The notes under the pieces were generated by a model. It saw nothing but the letters and a program-made list of their open reading frames with translations. It did not search any database and was not told the origin of the DNA. A stretch of DNA of 64,000 bases from JACCZH01 sp963729445 (GTDB lineage: Bacteria > Chloroflexota > Chloroflexia > Thermomicrobiales > CFX8), in assembly GCA_963729445.1 (NCBI GenBank), contig CAVSNU010000003.1, positions 806,001 through 870,000 on the forward strand, read 5' to 3'. Both the position numbers and the translations under genes were made by a program. Numbering within the stretch: position 1 is the stretch's first letter; every line of letters starts with the position of its first letter. Shown piece by piece: positions 27,340-36,868 of this stretch.

Positions 27340-28687
27340 ATGTCTACAAGCATCAAGGGGGCGACGAAGGGGTTCTCACGCGAAGCGGTGGAAGAACTCT
27401 CGCATCGCCGCAACGAGCCAGAGTGGTTATTGAAGAAGCGTCTTGAGGCGTGGGCGCAGTACGAAGAGATGCCCATGCCGAATCGCAAGGACGAGGAGTG
27501 GCGCAGGACCGACATTCGCGATCTCCCGATCGACGAGGTCGCGCCGTTCGGCGAGTTCACGTCGCGCCTGTCGAGTCGCGACGAGCTGCCTGAGTCCGTG
27601 AAGACGTCCCTTGCGAGCCGCGGGTGAGCTATCCGGCGTCGTCGTCCAGAACGACTCGTCGATTATTTACCACGAGGTCGATCCGGCGCTAGCGGCACAG
27701 GGTGTCATCTTCGCGGATTTCGACACTGCAATCGCCGAGCACCCTGACCTGCTGCAGAAGTACTTCATGACTGAAGAGATCGTGCCGGCGAGCGACAACA
27801 AGTTCGCCGCGCTGCACGGAGCTTTCTGGACCACCGGAACGTTCGTCTACGTGCCGGCCAACGTCGAGGTCGAGCTTCCATTCCGCGCATTCACCACGCT
27901 CAGCACGCCTGGCATCGGCACCTTCTCCCATACGCTGATCGTGGCCGAGGACAACGCTCGCGTCACCTTCATCGACTACTGCCAGTCTGAGACGCTGGAC
28001 GAAGAGTCGATTACCGACAACGTCGTTGAGCTGCACGCCGCCACCGGCGCTGAGCTACGCTACATCCAGATCCAGGACTGGGGCCGCCATGTGTGGAACT
28101 TTCACACACAGACCGGGGTCGTCCATCAGGATGCCGCCATCAAGAGCTGAACGTCGCTCTCGGTTCGCAGCTGAGCAAGGGCATGATCTCATCGACACTC
28201 GCCGGCCCGGGCTCGCAGGTCGAGATGCTGGGGCTCTACTTCGCCGACGAAGACCAGCACATGGACCACCAGACCCGCCAATTCCACCAGTCGCCCTATG
28301 CGTCTAGCGACCTGCTCTTCAAGGGCACGGTGAAGGGCCAGGCGCGAACGGTCTTCTCCGGTACCATCAAGGTAGCTGCCGAAGGCACACGGCACCGACT
28401 CCTATCAGGCCAACCGCAACCTCAGCTTGAGCCCGAAGGCTCGTATTGACACGATGCCGAAGCTTGAGATTGAGGCCAACGACGTGCGCTGTACCCACGG
28501 CGCGACCATCTCGCAGATCGAAGAGGACTACATCTTCTATCTCATGAGCCGTGGTATCAACCGCACCGAGGCCGAGAAGCTCATCGTCGATGGCTTCTTC
28601 GATGAGGTCATCGAGCGCGTGCCGGTCGAGTCCGTCCAGCAGACGGTTCGCACCGCTATCGACAAGAAGATCGGCTATCTCATCTAG
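27340..28687 (+). CDS. sufD: Fe-S assembly protein SufD (frame broken three times)
   Basis: Partner of SufB in the SufBC2D complex. The N-terminus has the MPMPNRKDEEWRRTDI motif found in SufD/SufB, and the core contains DNKFAALHGAFWTTGTFVYV. The C-terminal segment KLEIEANDVRCTHGATISQ includes the His that corresponds to His360 of E. coli SufD, a key residue for cluster formation. Frame changes occur near 27627, 28148 and 28389. AGGGGAG precedes the ATG. About 448 residues when joined. The block differs from sufC/sufB in having less extreme GC-biased codons. Confidence 0.88.
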
Positions 28688-28760
28688 CGTTCTCCTACCC
28701 TTTGAGGGGGCTCGGCGCCGCGTGTCCCCTCGAAGAGGCTCTCAAGCACCGTACGGAGCA

Positions 28761-30020
28761 ATGACCATGCTTACCCAGCGCCAAGACCACCAGCGCGCCC
28801 TCGATCCGCAGGAGCTCCGGTCCCGCTTTCCGATTCTGAGACCAGACGCCGCCGGGCGGCGCACCGTGTACCTCGACAGCGCCGCTTCTTCCCAGAAGCC
28901 GGACGTCGTACTCGACGCCATGGAGTCCTATTACCGGCATGACTATGCCAACGTTCATCGAGGTGTCTATCGCCTGGCGGAACGCTCCACCGAAGCCTAC
29001 GACCGTGCCCGGCGACAGGTCGCGCGCTTCTTCAATGTTGACGATGATGGTCAGATCATCTTCGTCCGCAACACCACCGAAGCCATCAATCTCGTGGCCT
29101 ACAGCTGGGCCACGGCAAACCTGAGCGCAGGCGACGTGATCGTTTCCACCGAGATGGAGCACCACTCCAACCTCGTGCCGTGGCAGATGGCCGCCCAACG
29201 GACCGGCGCCCGGCTGGAATTCATCCCCATTGACGACGACGGCAGGCTCCGGATCGAAGCGCTCGACTCGCTGCTCCGCTCCGGCAACGTGAAGCTTGTG
29301 GCGGTGAACCACGTATCCAACATGCTCGGCACGGTGAACCCGATTGCCGAGATCGCCAGCATGGCGCATCGCGCCGGGGCACGTGTGCTGATCGACGGCG
29401 CGCAGGGCGCTCCGCATGTTGCGGTGAATCTGGACGAGCTCGACGTTGATTTCTATGCGTGCTCCGGCCACAAGATGTGCGGCCCGATGGGTTCTGGAAT
29501 CCTGTACGGAAAACGCGAAGTCCTGGAATCCATGCCGCCATTTCTAGGCGGAGGCGACATGATCCGCACCGTCGACATGCGGGAATCGACCTGGGCGGCT
29601 TTGCCGTCGAAGTTCGAGGCGGGCACACCGAGCGTCGCGGATGCCGTCGGGCTGGGCGCAGCCTGCGATTATCTGAGCGGCATCGGCATGCAAGCCATCA
29701 CCGAGCATGAGCACGATCTCACCACGTATGCGCACGCCCAGCTCGTTGAGCTACCCGACGTGACCATCTATGGCCCGCCGGTCGCCGAGCGTGCCGGGGT
29801 CATCTCGTTCAATATAGGTGACGTCCATCCGCACGACGTCGCGAGCCTCCTTGACGAAATGGACGTGGCCGTCCGCGCCGGTCATCACTGCACGCAGCCG
29901 CTCCACGCGAAACTGGACCTGGCGGCGTCGGTTCGCGCGAGCTTTTACGTCTACAATTCGAGGGAGGATGTCGATCGCCTGATCGATGGACTCCGCCACG
30001 TTCGTTCCGTTTTCGCGTAG
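28761..30020 (+). CDS. sufS: Cysteine desulfurase SufS (group II)
   Basis: PLP enzyme that makes a persulfide from L-cysteine for SufU/SufBCD. 419 residues; PLP lysine in the SGHKMCGP motif (about Lys237) and catalytic Cys in GHHCTQP (about Cys377) on the short lid loop of group II enzymes. YLDSAASSQKP and NTTEAINLVAYSW are typical. Two start choices: ATG 28761 or ATG 28767; GGAG spacing (8 nt) favours the second. The frame is intact. It is followed 14 nt later by sufU. Confidence 0.95.
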   Translation: MTMLTQRQDHQRALDPQELRSRFPILRPDAAGRRTVYLDSAASSQKPDVVLDAMESYYRHDYANVHRGVYRLAERSTEAYDRARRQVARFFNVDDDGQIIFVRNTTEAINLVAYSWATANLSAGDVIVSTEMEHHSNLVPWQMAAQRTGARLEFIPIDDDGRLRIEALDSLLRSGNVKLVAVNHVSNMLGTVNPIAEIASMAHRAGARVLIDGAQGAPHVAVNLDELDVDFYACSGHKMCGPMGSGILYGKREVLESMPPFLGGGDMIRTVDMRESTWAALPSKFEAGTPSVADAVGLGAACDYLSGIGMQAITEHEHDLTTYAHAQLVELPDVTIYGPPVAERAGVISFNIGDVHPHDVASLLDEMDVAVRAGHHCTQPLHAKLDLAASVRASFYVYNSREDVDRLIDGLRHVRSVFA

Positions 30021-30034
30021 CAGAGGCAGGCAGG

Positions 30035-30448
30035 ATGTCCGATCTCTACCGTGAACAGATTCTCGATCACTACCGCTCCCCACATAACCACGGGACACTC
30101 GACCCCAACGACGCGTCCTACGAGGACACCAACCCGCTGTGCGGCGATAAGATCCGCATCGATTTGCGGATTGAGGACAACGTCGTGACCGACATCGCGT
30201 TCTCGGGGCGTGGCTGCGCGATCTCTCAGGCGTCCGCATCGATCCTGACAGACCTGGTGAAAGGCGAGACCCTGGACGAGATCATGCACTTCGAGAAGGA
30301 TGACCTGCTCGACGAGCTGGGCATTCCAATCAGCCCGGCCCGAATCAAGTGTGCGCTGTTGGGACTCCATGTATTGAAGGCCGGGGTGGACCAGTACACT
30401 CACGACACCAGCCACGCCCAGCGCGCCAACAGTGAACCATCTGAATAG
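30035..30448 (+). CDS. sufU: Zinc-dependent sulfurtransferase/scaffold SufU
   Basis: 137-residue IscU-fold protein. Cys36 (PLCGDK, with Asp38), Cys61 (GRGCAISQAS) and Cys106 (RIKCALLG) would hold zinc or a cluster; the SufU insertion of about 20 residues lies between the second and third Cys. In Gram-positive SUF systems SufU accepts sulfur from SufS. The start is preceded by AGGCAGG. A second, diverged U-type protein is encoded at 22.6-23.2 kb. Confidence 0.93.
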   Translation: MSDLYREQILDHYRSPHNHGTLDPNDASYEDTNPLCGDKIRIDLRIEDNVVTDIAFSGRGCAISQASASILTDLVKGETLDEIMHFEKDDLLDELGIPISPARIKCALLGLHVLKAGVDQYTHDTSHAQRANSEPSE

Positions 30449-30543
30449 TTGACCGCGATAGACGTGTCATCGGGCGATCGTTGCAGGCGCCGGTGACATA
30501 TTCACCGTGGTCCGTAACGGACATTTGAAGGGACATCCATGCA

Positions 30544-30852
30544 GTGAGTGAGTATCGGACGGTCGCGAAGACGACTGATATTGAGCCCGGTGCGATGAAG
30601 CAAGTAAAGGTCGGACGCCGGCGCATCGCCATCGTCAACGTCGACGGCGAGTTTTTCGCGATTGATGACACCTGCACCCACGAAGAGGCGTCTCTCTCCG
30701 AGGGCGAACTCTATGGGGACATCGTCGAGTGTCCGTTGCACGGCGCCGCGTTCAATGTGCGCACCGGCGAAGTCGAAGCCTTTCCGGCGGTGGTCCCAGT
30801 CGAGACACACCAGGTCCGGGTTGTCGACGACGAGATTCAAGTGGCGATTTAG
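30544..30852 (+). CDS. Rieske-type [2Fe-2S] ferredoxin of the suf operon
   Basis: 102-residue non-heme Rieske protein. The cluster motifs are CTHEEASL (C-x-H) and CPLHGAAF (C-x2-H), with 18 residues between them, as in BphF/NirD-type ferredoxins. Between sufU and sufT this gene is also common in Actinobacteria and Chloroflexota, but its job in the operon is not established; electron donation for cluster assembly is a guess. GTG start at 30544 with AAGGGACA upstream; an overlapping ATG four bases earlier is closed by TGA. Confidence 0.9.
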   Translation: MSEYRTVAKTTDIEPGAMKQVKVGRRRIAIVNVDGEFFAIDDTCTHEEASLSEGELYGDIVECPLHGAAFNVRTGEVEAFPAVVPVETHQVRVVDDEIQVAI

Positions 30853-30930
30853 CAGACGTTTTTCCCGCGCGGCAAGTACAATGAGAGCCATCCAGCCTCA
30901 GTTGAGGCAGCAGGACAGAGGAGCAACACT

Positions 30931-31239
30931 ATGGCCACACTCACCAAAGACGTTGTGTTCGAGGCGATGAAGGAAGTGTATGACCCTGAGATCGGCGTCA
31001 ACATCGTCGACCTTGGGCTCGTATTTGACGCTGACATCGATGAGAGCAACAACGTTGAGGTCACGATGACCCTGACCTCGATGGGCTGTCCGCTTGGGCC
31101 GGTCATCATCGGGGACGTCCAGCGCGCTGTCGGCAAGCTCGAAGGCGCTGGCGATATTGGCGTTCGCATTGTTTGGTCTCCACCATGGTCCCCGGACATG
31201 ATGACCGAGGACGCCAAGGACGAATTGGGAATCTGGTAG
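30931..31239 (+). CDS. sufT: Fe-S maturation protein SufT (MIP18/DUF59 family)
   Basis: 102-residue MIP18-family protein that takes part in Fe-S cluster maturation under high demand. Motifs: VYDPEIGVNIVDLGLVF near the start and LTSMGCPLGPVI with the conserved Cys about residue 54. The C-terminal PPWSPDMMTEDAKDELGIW is typical. AGAGGAG precedes the ATG. It closes the suf operon. Confidence 0.93.
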   Translation: MATLTKDVVFEAMKEVYDPEIGVNIVDLGLVFDADIDESNNVEVTMTLTSMGCPLGPVIIGDVQRAVGKLEGAGDIGVRIVWSPPWSPDMMTEDAKDELGIW

Positions 31240-31273
31240 TTTCCAATCAATTGATCAATTCAGTACGAATCCG

Positions 31274-31296
31274 GGCCCGGCAGTGAATGTCGGGCC
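31274..31296 (+). terminator. Possible terminator after sufT
   Basis: GGCCCGGCA (31274-31282) and TGTCGGGCC (31288-31296) pair with one G-U mismatch and a five-base loop. The following bases (TCGTTAG) are only weakly T-rich. Confidence 0.45.
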
Positions 31297-31371
31297 TCGT
31301 TAGTCACAACCGCCGGCTGCCCCACTCGCATCAACGGAAGGCATGATCGGGCCGAGCGTGAGGCTATGGTA

Positions 31372-31476
31372 GTCATCCTGAGGCAACGAAGAGCCTGCCT
31401 TGAGCGAAGCCGAATGGGATCTCGTTTTGGGCCGTCGAATGGGTACACCAGTGATCCTTCGTTGCCTCAGGATGAC
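31372..31476. repeat. 20-bp perfect inverted repeat flanking a 65-nt spacer
   Basis: Left arm at 31372-31391 begins GTCATCCTGAGG; the exact reverse complement is at 31457-31476. The first ten bases (GTCATCCTGA) recur at 21826-21835, where a palindrome CCTGACGTCAGG (21831-21842) follows. It lies in an intergenic gap of about 405 bp and looks like a dispersed element or mini-MITE end. Confidence 0.6.
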
Positions 31477-31644
31477 GAATACAGGCCGATCTTCTCCGTG
31501 ATCCCACTGAACTTGATGCGTATGGTCACAACCACCGGCCGCCCCTACACGTTATCGTTATAGGGTATGGTTCATCTCTCTGTACGTAGACAACACACCG
31601 CGTCCGCTACCGTCGACCCGACCACTTTCGAGAAGGAGCGCACA

Positions 31645-32724
31645 ATGAGCGGTATGACCTCAGCCCATGGCGGCGATGTCGTACAGCGCAAGAAATCTAC
31701 AGCACTCGAACGTGCCATCGCCGGGCAGCCCGAGGCCGTCAGTCAAGCCATCACGTCAAACATCGATAAACTGCGTGCCGCCATGGCCATCATTGCCGGG
31801 GCACGTCGCGTCCGGCTTACCGGGGTCGGCGCAAGCGGTTTCGCTGCCGAAGTCGGCGAGCACATGCTGCGCGCCATCGGGGTGCACGCGACCGCAACAA
31901 ACGCCTTCGATCTTGCCACCTACACGACCGGGTTCGAGCCAGGAGACGCTGTCATCGTCATCTCGCAGCGCGGCACGACTCGCTACTCACGCCAAACCCT
32001 TCAGCGCGCCCAACAATTCGGCCTCAAGACCATTGTGATTACCGGCCAGGACAGCCCGCTGACCGACGCCGATGTGGTCATCAACACTGTCGCACAAGAG
32101 GAGAGCGGCACGCCCAGTGCGTCGTTCACCTCCGCGATGGCCGTTGTCGCCGCCATCGCCGCGCGCTTCGAGCCACGTTCTGAGCTGGCGTCCGCTGTCC
32201 CCACCATTCCTGAGTCGTTACGGTCGATGCTGCCTTCGCGTCAGACCGCGTCACAAACGGCTGAAGTTGCAGGCCAACCGGGCAGGCGCACGCTGATCGC
32301 CGGCGCGGGGGGGCTGCAACCGATCGCGCGGCAGGCCGCTTTCGCCGTCAAGATCGCGGCCCACACGGTTATCGAGGGACTGCATACTGAAGAGGCGATT
32401 CATGGCGGCATACACAGCCTGAACGAGGGTGATCTGCTCATCCATATCGCCCCTGCCGGGCCGGCGACAACGCGCCACAACGAGCTCGCCGCGCTGGCGC
32501 GAACCATCGGCGTCCGCTCCTGGAAGATCGGCGGACAGCCCGGCGAAAACGCCGAATGGCACACACCGTTGCCGAACGTGCCCGAGGTCATCACTCCACT
32601 CATGGCAGCCGTGCCACTCCAGTGGCTGGCACTCGAAATCGCGCTCTCCCGCGGCACGGACCCTGATTCGTTCCGCCGGGACGAGCCCCTCTTTGACCGT
32701 GCGTACGCCCGGCTCGAACTCTAG
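31645..32724 (+). CDS. Double SIS-domain sugar-phosphate isomerase-like protein
   Basis: 359 residues with two SIS domains, laid out like the isomerase half of GlmS but without the glutaminase domain. Motifs RVRLTGVGASGFAAEV and GDAVIVISQRGTTRYS belong to the first domain; the second has GLHTEEAIHGG and LPNVPEVITPLMAAVPLQWL. Such proteins include deaminases or isomerases acting on amino sugars (for example AgaS/GlmS-like). Substrate unknown. AAGGAG precedes the ATG; an in-frame start 26 codons upstream is weaker. Confidence 0.75.
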   Translation: MSGMTSAHGGDVVQRKKSTALERAIAGQPEAVSQAITSNIDKLRAAMAIIAGARRVRLTGVGASGFAAEVGEHMLRAIGVHATATNAFDLATYTTGFEPGDAVIVISQRGTTRYSRQTLQRAQQFGLKTIVITGQDSPLTDADVVINTVAQEESGTPSASFTSAMAVVAAIAARFEPRSELASAVPTIPESLRSMLPSRQTASQTAEVAGQPGRRTLIAGAGGLQPIARQAAFAVKIAAHTVIEGLHTEEAIHGGIHSLNEGDLLIHIAPAGPATTRHNELAALARTIGVRSWKIGGQPGENAEWHTPLPNVPEVITPLMAAVPLQWLALEIALSRGTDPDSFRRDEPLFDRAYARLEL

Positions 32725-32800
32725 CGCCCACGATTGACGCTCGACGATGTTCGGCTAGAATCTCCCTGATGAAGACCGACGACAAATCAAAGGGGAGACG

Positions 32801-34750
32801 ATGACCAAGCGCCGGATAACGATCGAGGATCTACACGCGATTCGCCTGGTCGCCGATCCCAATATCTCTCCCGACGGCAGCAGGGTTGCCTACGTCGTGA
32901 CCACTGTCGACAAAGCGATCAACGGCTATCGCTCATCCATCTGGATGGCGACTGTTGACGGATGTTCGGAACCATTCCAGTTCACCGGCGGCCAGGCAAA
33001 GGACGCCAATCCGCGCTGGTCGCCAGACGGCAAGCATCTCGCGTTCCTCTCCAACCGCAAGGAGAAGAACCAGATCTACGCGATGGCGGCGGACGGCGGA
33101 GAGGCCTGGCAGGTCACGGGCGGGCCGAACGCCGTGAGCGAGTTCTCCTGGACGCCGGACGGTCAATCTATCGTCTATGTCACCAAGGTCGAACCCGACG
33201 AGAATCCACAGAGCGACACGACCGTCATCCGCGCGTTGCGCCACAAGTTCGACGGCGAGGGTTTCTGGGATGGCAAGCGCCGGCACATCTTCCGGATCGG
33301 GATCGACGGTGGCGAGCCAGAGCAGCTGACTGAGGGAGACTGGGACTCAACCCAGCCGGCCATGTCCCCGGATGGCAGCAGGCTGGCGTTCGTCTCGAAC
33401 CGCTCTGAGGACCGCGACGCAAACTCGAAGAGCGATGTCTGGGTCGTGAACATCCCGGGTGGCGAGCCGGACCGAGTGACGCCTGGGGATGGCGTCTACG
33501 GCGCTCCCTCCTGGTCTACGGACGGCTCGCGTCTCGCCTACACGGGTAACCCCGTGGTAGCGCCATACGGCCCAACGACGTTGGCCGACCTGTACGTCTG
33601 GGATCCGGAGCGCGACGAACACCTCCGCTTGCTCGTGAACCTCGATCGCGAGCCGGGCAACTCGGCCATGAGCGACTCACGTTACGGCGTGCCGGCATCA
33701 TCACCAACCTGGGCGTGCGATAGCAGCACCATCTTCTCGCTCCTGAGTGATTCCGGCAGCGTCCACATCTACTCGTGCCCGGTAGCAGGGGCGCCGCAGC
33801 CGTTCTCAGCCAGCGTGCGCGACATTCAGTCATTCACCCGGGCGGGCAACGGCGCGATCGCCTTTGCGTCCAGCACCTTCACCACGCCCACCGAGGTCTT
33901 CCTGATCTCGCCGGACGGTGAGGAAAGACAGATTACCCAGACCAACGCCGGCTTCCTGGCCGAGGTGGAGCTCGGCGAGGTCGAAGAGGTGCACTACGAG
34001 AGCGATCCCGGAGTGCAGGTACATGGTTGGCTCGTCAAGCCACCCAACCTCAATCCGGAAGCGCTGTACCCGGCCATTGTCGAAGTCCATGGTGGACCGC
34101 ACGGCATGTACGGCACTGGCTTCTTTCACGAGATGCACGTTCTCGCGGCCAGAGGCTACGTCGTGCTCATGACGAACCCACGCGGCTCGACCGGCTACGG
34201 TCAGGAGTGGGTCGCCGGCACGTTGTCCGACTGGGGCGGCGCCGATTATCGTGATGTGCAAGCCGGAGTACCGTTCCTGGAATCGCTGGGGTACGTTGAC
34301 CCCAAGCGCATCGGCATCACTGGCGGCTCCTATGGCGGCTACATCACCAACTGGGCGATCGGACAGACCGATCGGTTCAAAGCGGCAGTTACCCAGCGCT
34401 CGACCTGCAACCGGCTCTCGCTCTACGGCACCAGCGACCTGAACGCCATGTACAACGACTGGGAGTTCGGTGGCTCACCCTACGACAACCCCACGCTCTA
34501 TATCGAGCGCTCCCCGCTCACCTACGTCAGGGACATGCGTACACCACTGTTGATCCTGCATTCGGAGAACGACCTGCGCTGTCCAATTGGCCAGGCCGAA
34601 GAGCTCTTCGTCGCGCTCAAGAAGATGGGCCAGGAGGTCGAGTTCGTGCGTTTCCCGAACGAGAGTCACGGTTTGTCGCGGGCAGGCCAACCGGCACACC
34701 GCGTTGAGCGGCTGGAGCGCATTTGCGGCTGGTTTGACAAGTATCTCTAG
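32801..34750 (+). CDS. S9-family prolyl oligopeptidase-type peptidase
   Basis: 649 residues: N-terminal beta-propeller with WD40/TolB-like blades (repeated SPDGSRVAYV, SPDGKHLAFLSNR patterns) and C-terminal alpha/beta hydrolase. Nucleophile Ser in GGSYGGYITNW (about Ser510), Asp near NDLRCP (about 590) and His in ESHGLSR (about 622). This is the acylaminoacyl-peptidase/DPP-IV-like subfamily; no signal peptide, so cytoplasmic peptide processing is likely. GGGGAG precedes the ATG. Confidence 0.9.
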   Translation: MTKRRITIEDLHAIRLVADPNISPDGSRVAYVVTTVDKAINGYRSSIWMATVDGCSEPFQFTGGQAKDANPRWSPDGKHLAFLSNRKEKNQIYAMAADGGEAWQVTGGPNAVSEFSWTPDGQSIVYVTKVEPDENPQSDTTVIRALRHKFDGEGFWDGKRRHIFRIGIDGGEPEQLTEGDWDSTQPAMSPDGSRLAFVSNRSEDRDANSKSDVWVVNIPGGEPDRVTPGDGVYGAPSWSTDGSRLAYTGNPVVAPYGPTTLADLYVWDPERDEHLRLLVNLDREPGNSAMSDSRYGVPASSPTWACDSSTIFSLLSDSGSVHIYSCPVAGAPQPFSASVRDIQSFTRAGNGAIAFASSTFTTPTEVFLISPDGEERQITQTNAGFLAEVELGEVEEVHYESDPGVQVHGWLVKPPNLNPEALYPAIVEVHGGPHGMYGTGFFHEMHVLAARGYVVLMTNPRGSTGYGQEWVAGTLSDWGGADYRDVQAGVPFLESLGYVDPKRIGITGGSYGGYITNWAIGQTDRFKAAVTQRSTCNRLSLYGTSDLNAMYNDWEFGGSPYDNPTLYIERSPLTYVRDMRTPLLILHSENDLRCPIGQAEELFVALKKMGQEVEFVRFPNESHGLSRAGQPAHRVERLERICGWFDKYL

Positions 34751-34957
34751 ATCATTCGTGAGGGCGGAAACCGTTTCTCAAATGCGAGGCAGGCAGCCTC
34801 CGCCCACACTCAACTCTTTCGGGGAACGGCAACTTGAACGCTACCTTCAGCGTTCACAAATCCGCCCCAGCGGGTATCATGGTGGGTATAGGGAAACACG
34901 TTCCCCCAACCAGCACGCGAGACCCATCGGCTGGTTCGGGCGACGGTATGGGAAGGA

Positions 34958-36379
34958 ATGACAACCATGCAGGCCTTTGAATCAGTACGGGAAATGCTTG
35001 CCGCGTTCCAGAAGTTCGGGACGCTCAGTGACGACAGTATCAGTGTCAAGGATGCCGACGGGCTGCGCGCCAATCTGATAGACAATCTTGCATTCAGCGC
35101 CGTGTTTGGATCGGATGACGTCAAGAGCGCCGCGCGCTGGCTGGTGTGGGAGATCTCCCAGGAAGTGGGTAGCCCCGCCGCATCGATTCACGATTACTAT
35201 ATGGCCGGAGGCCGGGGCGAATGGGCGCACAGGACCACGCCCGCCATCAACGTGCGCGGCATGACCTACGACGTCGTGCGTACCGCGTTGCAGGCTGCCC
35301 ACAAGCTGGATGTTGGCCAGATTATCTTCGAGATCGCCCGCTCTGAGATCGGCTACACCGAACAGGAGCCGGAAGAGTACGCAACCTCGGTGCTGGCTGC
35401 CGCCATCCGTCAGGGGCACCAGGGTCCGGTCTTTATCCAGGGGGACCACTTCCAGATCAACGCCAAGAACTACGCCCAGGACCCTGAGAAGGAACTTCAG
35501 GGGGTACGTGACGTTATCACCCAGGGTCTCGCCGCGGGCTTCTACAACATCGATGTCGACTGCTCGACCATCGTTGACCTCTCCCTCGAAGGCGAGGAGG
35601 CCCAGCAGGCAGAGAACGCCCTGCGCACTGCCGAGCTGACGGCGTTCATTCGCGAGCGCGAACCGGAAGAGATCACCGTCTCTGTTGGTGGTGAGATCGG
35701 AGAGGTCGGCACCAAGAACTCGACCGTGGCTGAACTGAGGGCGTTTATGAACGCCTACCTCCGCGACCTGGCGCAGATCGACGAGTCGCTTGACGGCATC
35801 TCCAAGATCAGTGTCCAGACCGGCACGTCCCACGGCGGAGTCCCGTTGCCGGATGGGACGGTGGCCCAGGTGAGTGTTGATTTCGAGACGCTCGCAGAGC
35901 TGTCTCGAGTCGCGCGGGAAGAGTACGGATTGGCCGGCGCCGTCCAGCACGGCGCGTCAACGCTGCCGGAGGAGGCGTTCAAGCTCTTCGCCGATGCCAA
36001 CGCCTGCGAAGTGCATCTCGCGACCGGTTTCCAGAATATCATCTTCGACAGCCCGTCGCTGCCGGTTGAGCTCAAGGAGACGGTGTACGCCTGGCTTGCC
36101 GAAAACCGCGCCAGCGAGCGCAAGCCGGACATGACCGACGCCCAGTTCTATTACACTACCCGCAAGCGCGGATTCGGTCCGTTCAAGAAGGAGTTCTGGA
36201 CGCTCCCCGAAGAGGTCAAAAATGCGATCAACACCGAGCTTCGCGACCGCTTCGAGCTCATCTTCGACCGACTGGGAGTCGCCAACACCAGCGAGGACGT
36301 GAACGCGCTCACGCCGACCCCGCGCATCCGCAAGGAGCGTCCGGCGTCGATTCGTGAAGCGTTCGTCGCGGGAGACTAG
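34958..36379 (+). CDS. Class II aldolase-like (fructose-/tagatose-bisphosphate aldolase fold) protein
   Basis: 473 residues, longer than usual class II aldolases (about 280-350), with an N-terminal extension of about 70 residues. Aldolase landmarks appear in order: QGDHFQINAK (about 161-170), NIDVDCSTIVDLS (197-209), GGEIGEVG (244-251), SVQTGTSHGG (285-294), VQHGAS (329-334), and ACEVHLATGFQN (349-360). In the last, where true class II enzymes have KVNxxTD, the Asn and Asp are His and Gly, so the substrate may differ or activity may be altered. Start: ATG 34958 or 34967; the latter has GGAAGG at better spacing. Confidence 0.7.
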   Translation: MTTMQAFESVREMLAAFQKFGTLSDDSISVKDADGLRANLIDNLAFSAVFGSDDVKSAARWLVWEISQEVGSPAASIHDYYMAGGRGEWAHRTTPAINVRGMTYDVVRTALQAAHKLDVGQIIFEIARSEIGYTEQEPEEYATSVLAAAIRQGHQGPVFIQGDHFQINAKNYAQDPEKELQGVRDVITQGLAAGFYNIDVDCSTIVDLSLEGEEAQQAENALRTAELTAFIREREPEEITVSVGGEIGEVGTKNSTVAELRAFMNAYLRDLAQIDESLDGISKISVQTGTSHGGVPLPDGTVAQVSVDFETLAELSRVAREEYGLAGAVQHGASTLPEEAFKLFADANACEVHLATGFQNIIFDSPSLPVELKETVYAWLAENRASERKPDMTDAQFYYTTRKRGFGPFKKEFWTLPEEVKNAINTELRDRFELIFDRLGVANTSEDVNALTPTPRIRKERPASIREAFVAGD

Positions 36380-36386
36380 AGAACGA

Positions 36387-36436
36387 GGGCCTCACCACCG
36401 GCCCCTCCCCCAAGGGAGGGGCCGGTGGTGAGGCCC
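36387..36436. terminator. Large hairpin between convergent genes (bidirectional terminator)
   Basis: A perfect 23-bp stem (left 36387-36409, right 36414-36436) with a CCAA loop lies between the aldolase-like gene (plus) and the zinc-ribbon gene (minus). No strong T-run flanks it. Its arms share CCCCTCCC/GGGAGGGG with the repeat at 27230-27292. Confidence 0.65.
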
Positions 36437-36455
36437 ACACTTACACGCACGGCTC

Positions 36456-36761
36456 CTACCTCGAACCGGGCGAGTCGGCCTTCAGATACACGAGCGTCTC
36501 GTTCAGACCGACCTTCAACAGACGAGCGACGGTGTACTCCCAACCGGCGTGCCTGAACTTGCGCCCCGGCTCAAGGCGGTGCCTACGGAGGTCGCGCTCC
36601 GAGCACGACAAGATCTCATAGGTCACCAGACCACACTCCTCACAGGTGAAGAACTGGTCGTTCTCGTCGGTGTTGCCGGCGTAGCCACGCTGCACGTGCA
36701 GTGTGCGCTCGCTGCCACAAGACGGGCAGACCTTTGAGGGTTGTGATTCGGAAACCGCCAT
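36456..36761 (-). CDS. Small zinc-ribbon protein of unknown function
   Basis: 101 residues with one treble-clef ribbon: CPSC (residues 12-15) and CEEC (40-43) would bind one zinc. The C-terminal half (PGRKFRHAGWEYTVARLLK) is basic with beta-strand character. The ribbon resembles the RNA-polymerase-subunit/TFIIS type, but the family is not recognised. Its ribosome site is weak. It may belong with genes for nucleic-acid handling (guess). Confidence 0.6.
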   Translation of the reverse strand: MAVSESQPSKVCPSCGSERTLHVQRGYAGNTDENDQFFTCEECGLVTYEILSCSERDLRRHRLEPGRKFRHAGWEYTVARLLKVGLNETLVYLKADSPGSR

Positions 36762-36868
36762 CTACCGTCCCAGCCTGAATGGATGGCTCTTCGCTAACGA
36801 ATCTCGTTGGAACCGGGCTTTATTGTAGCCACATCGTACATGGTGTCAAAGCTGATTGACAATTAGGG

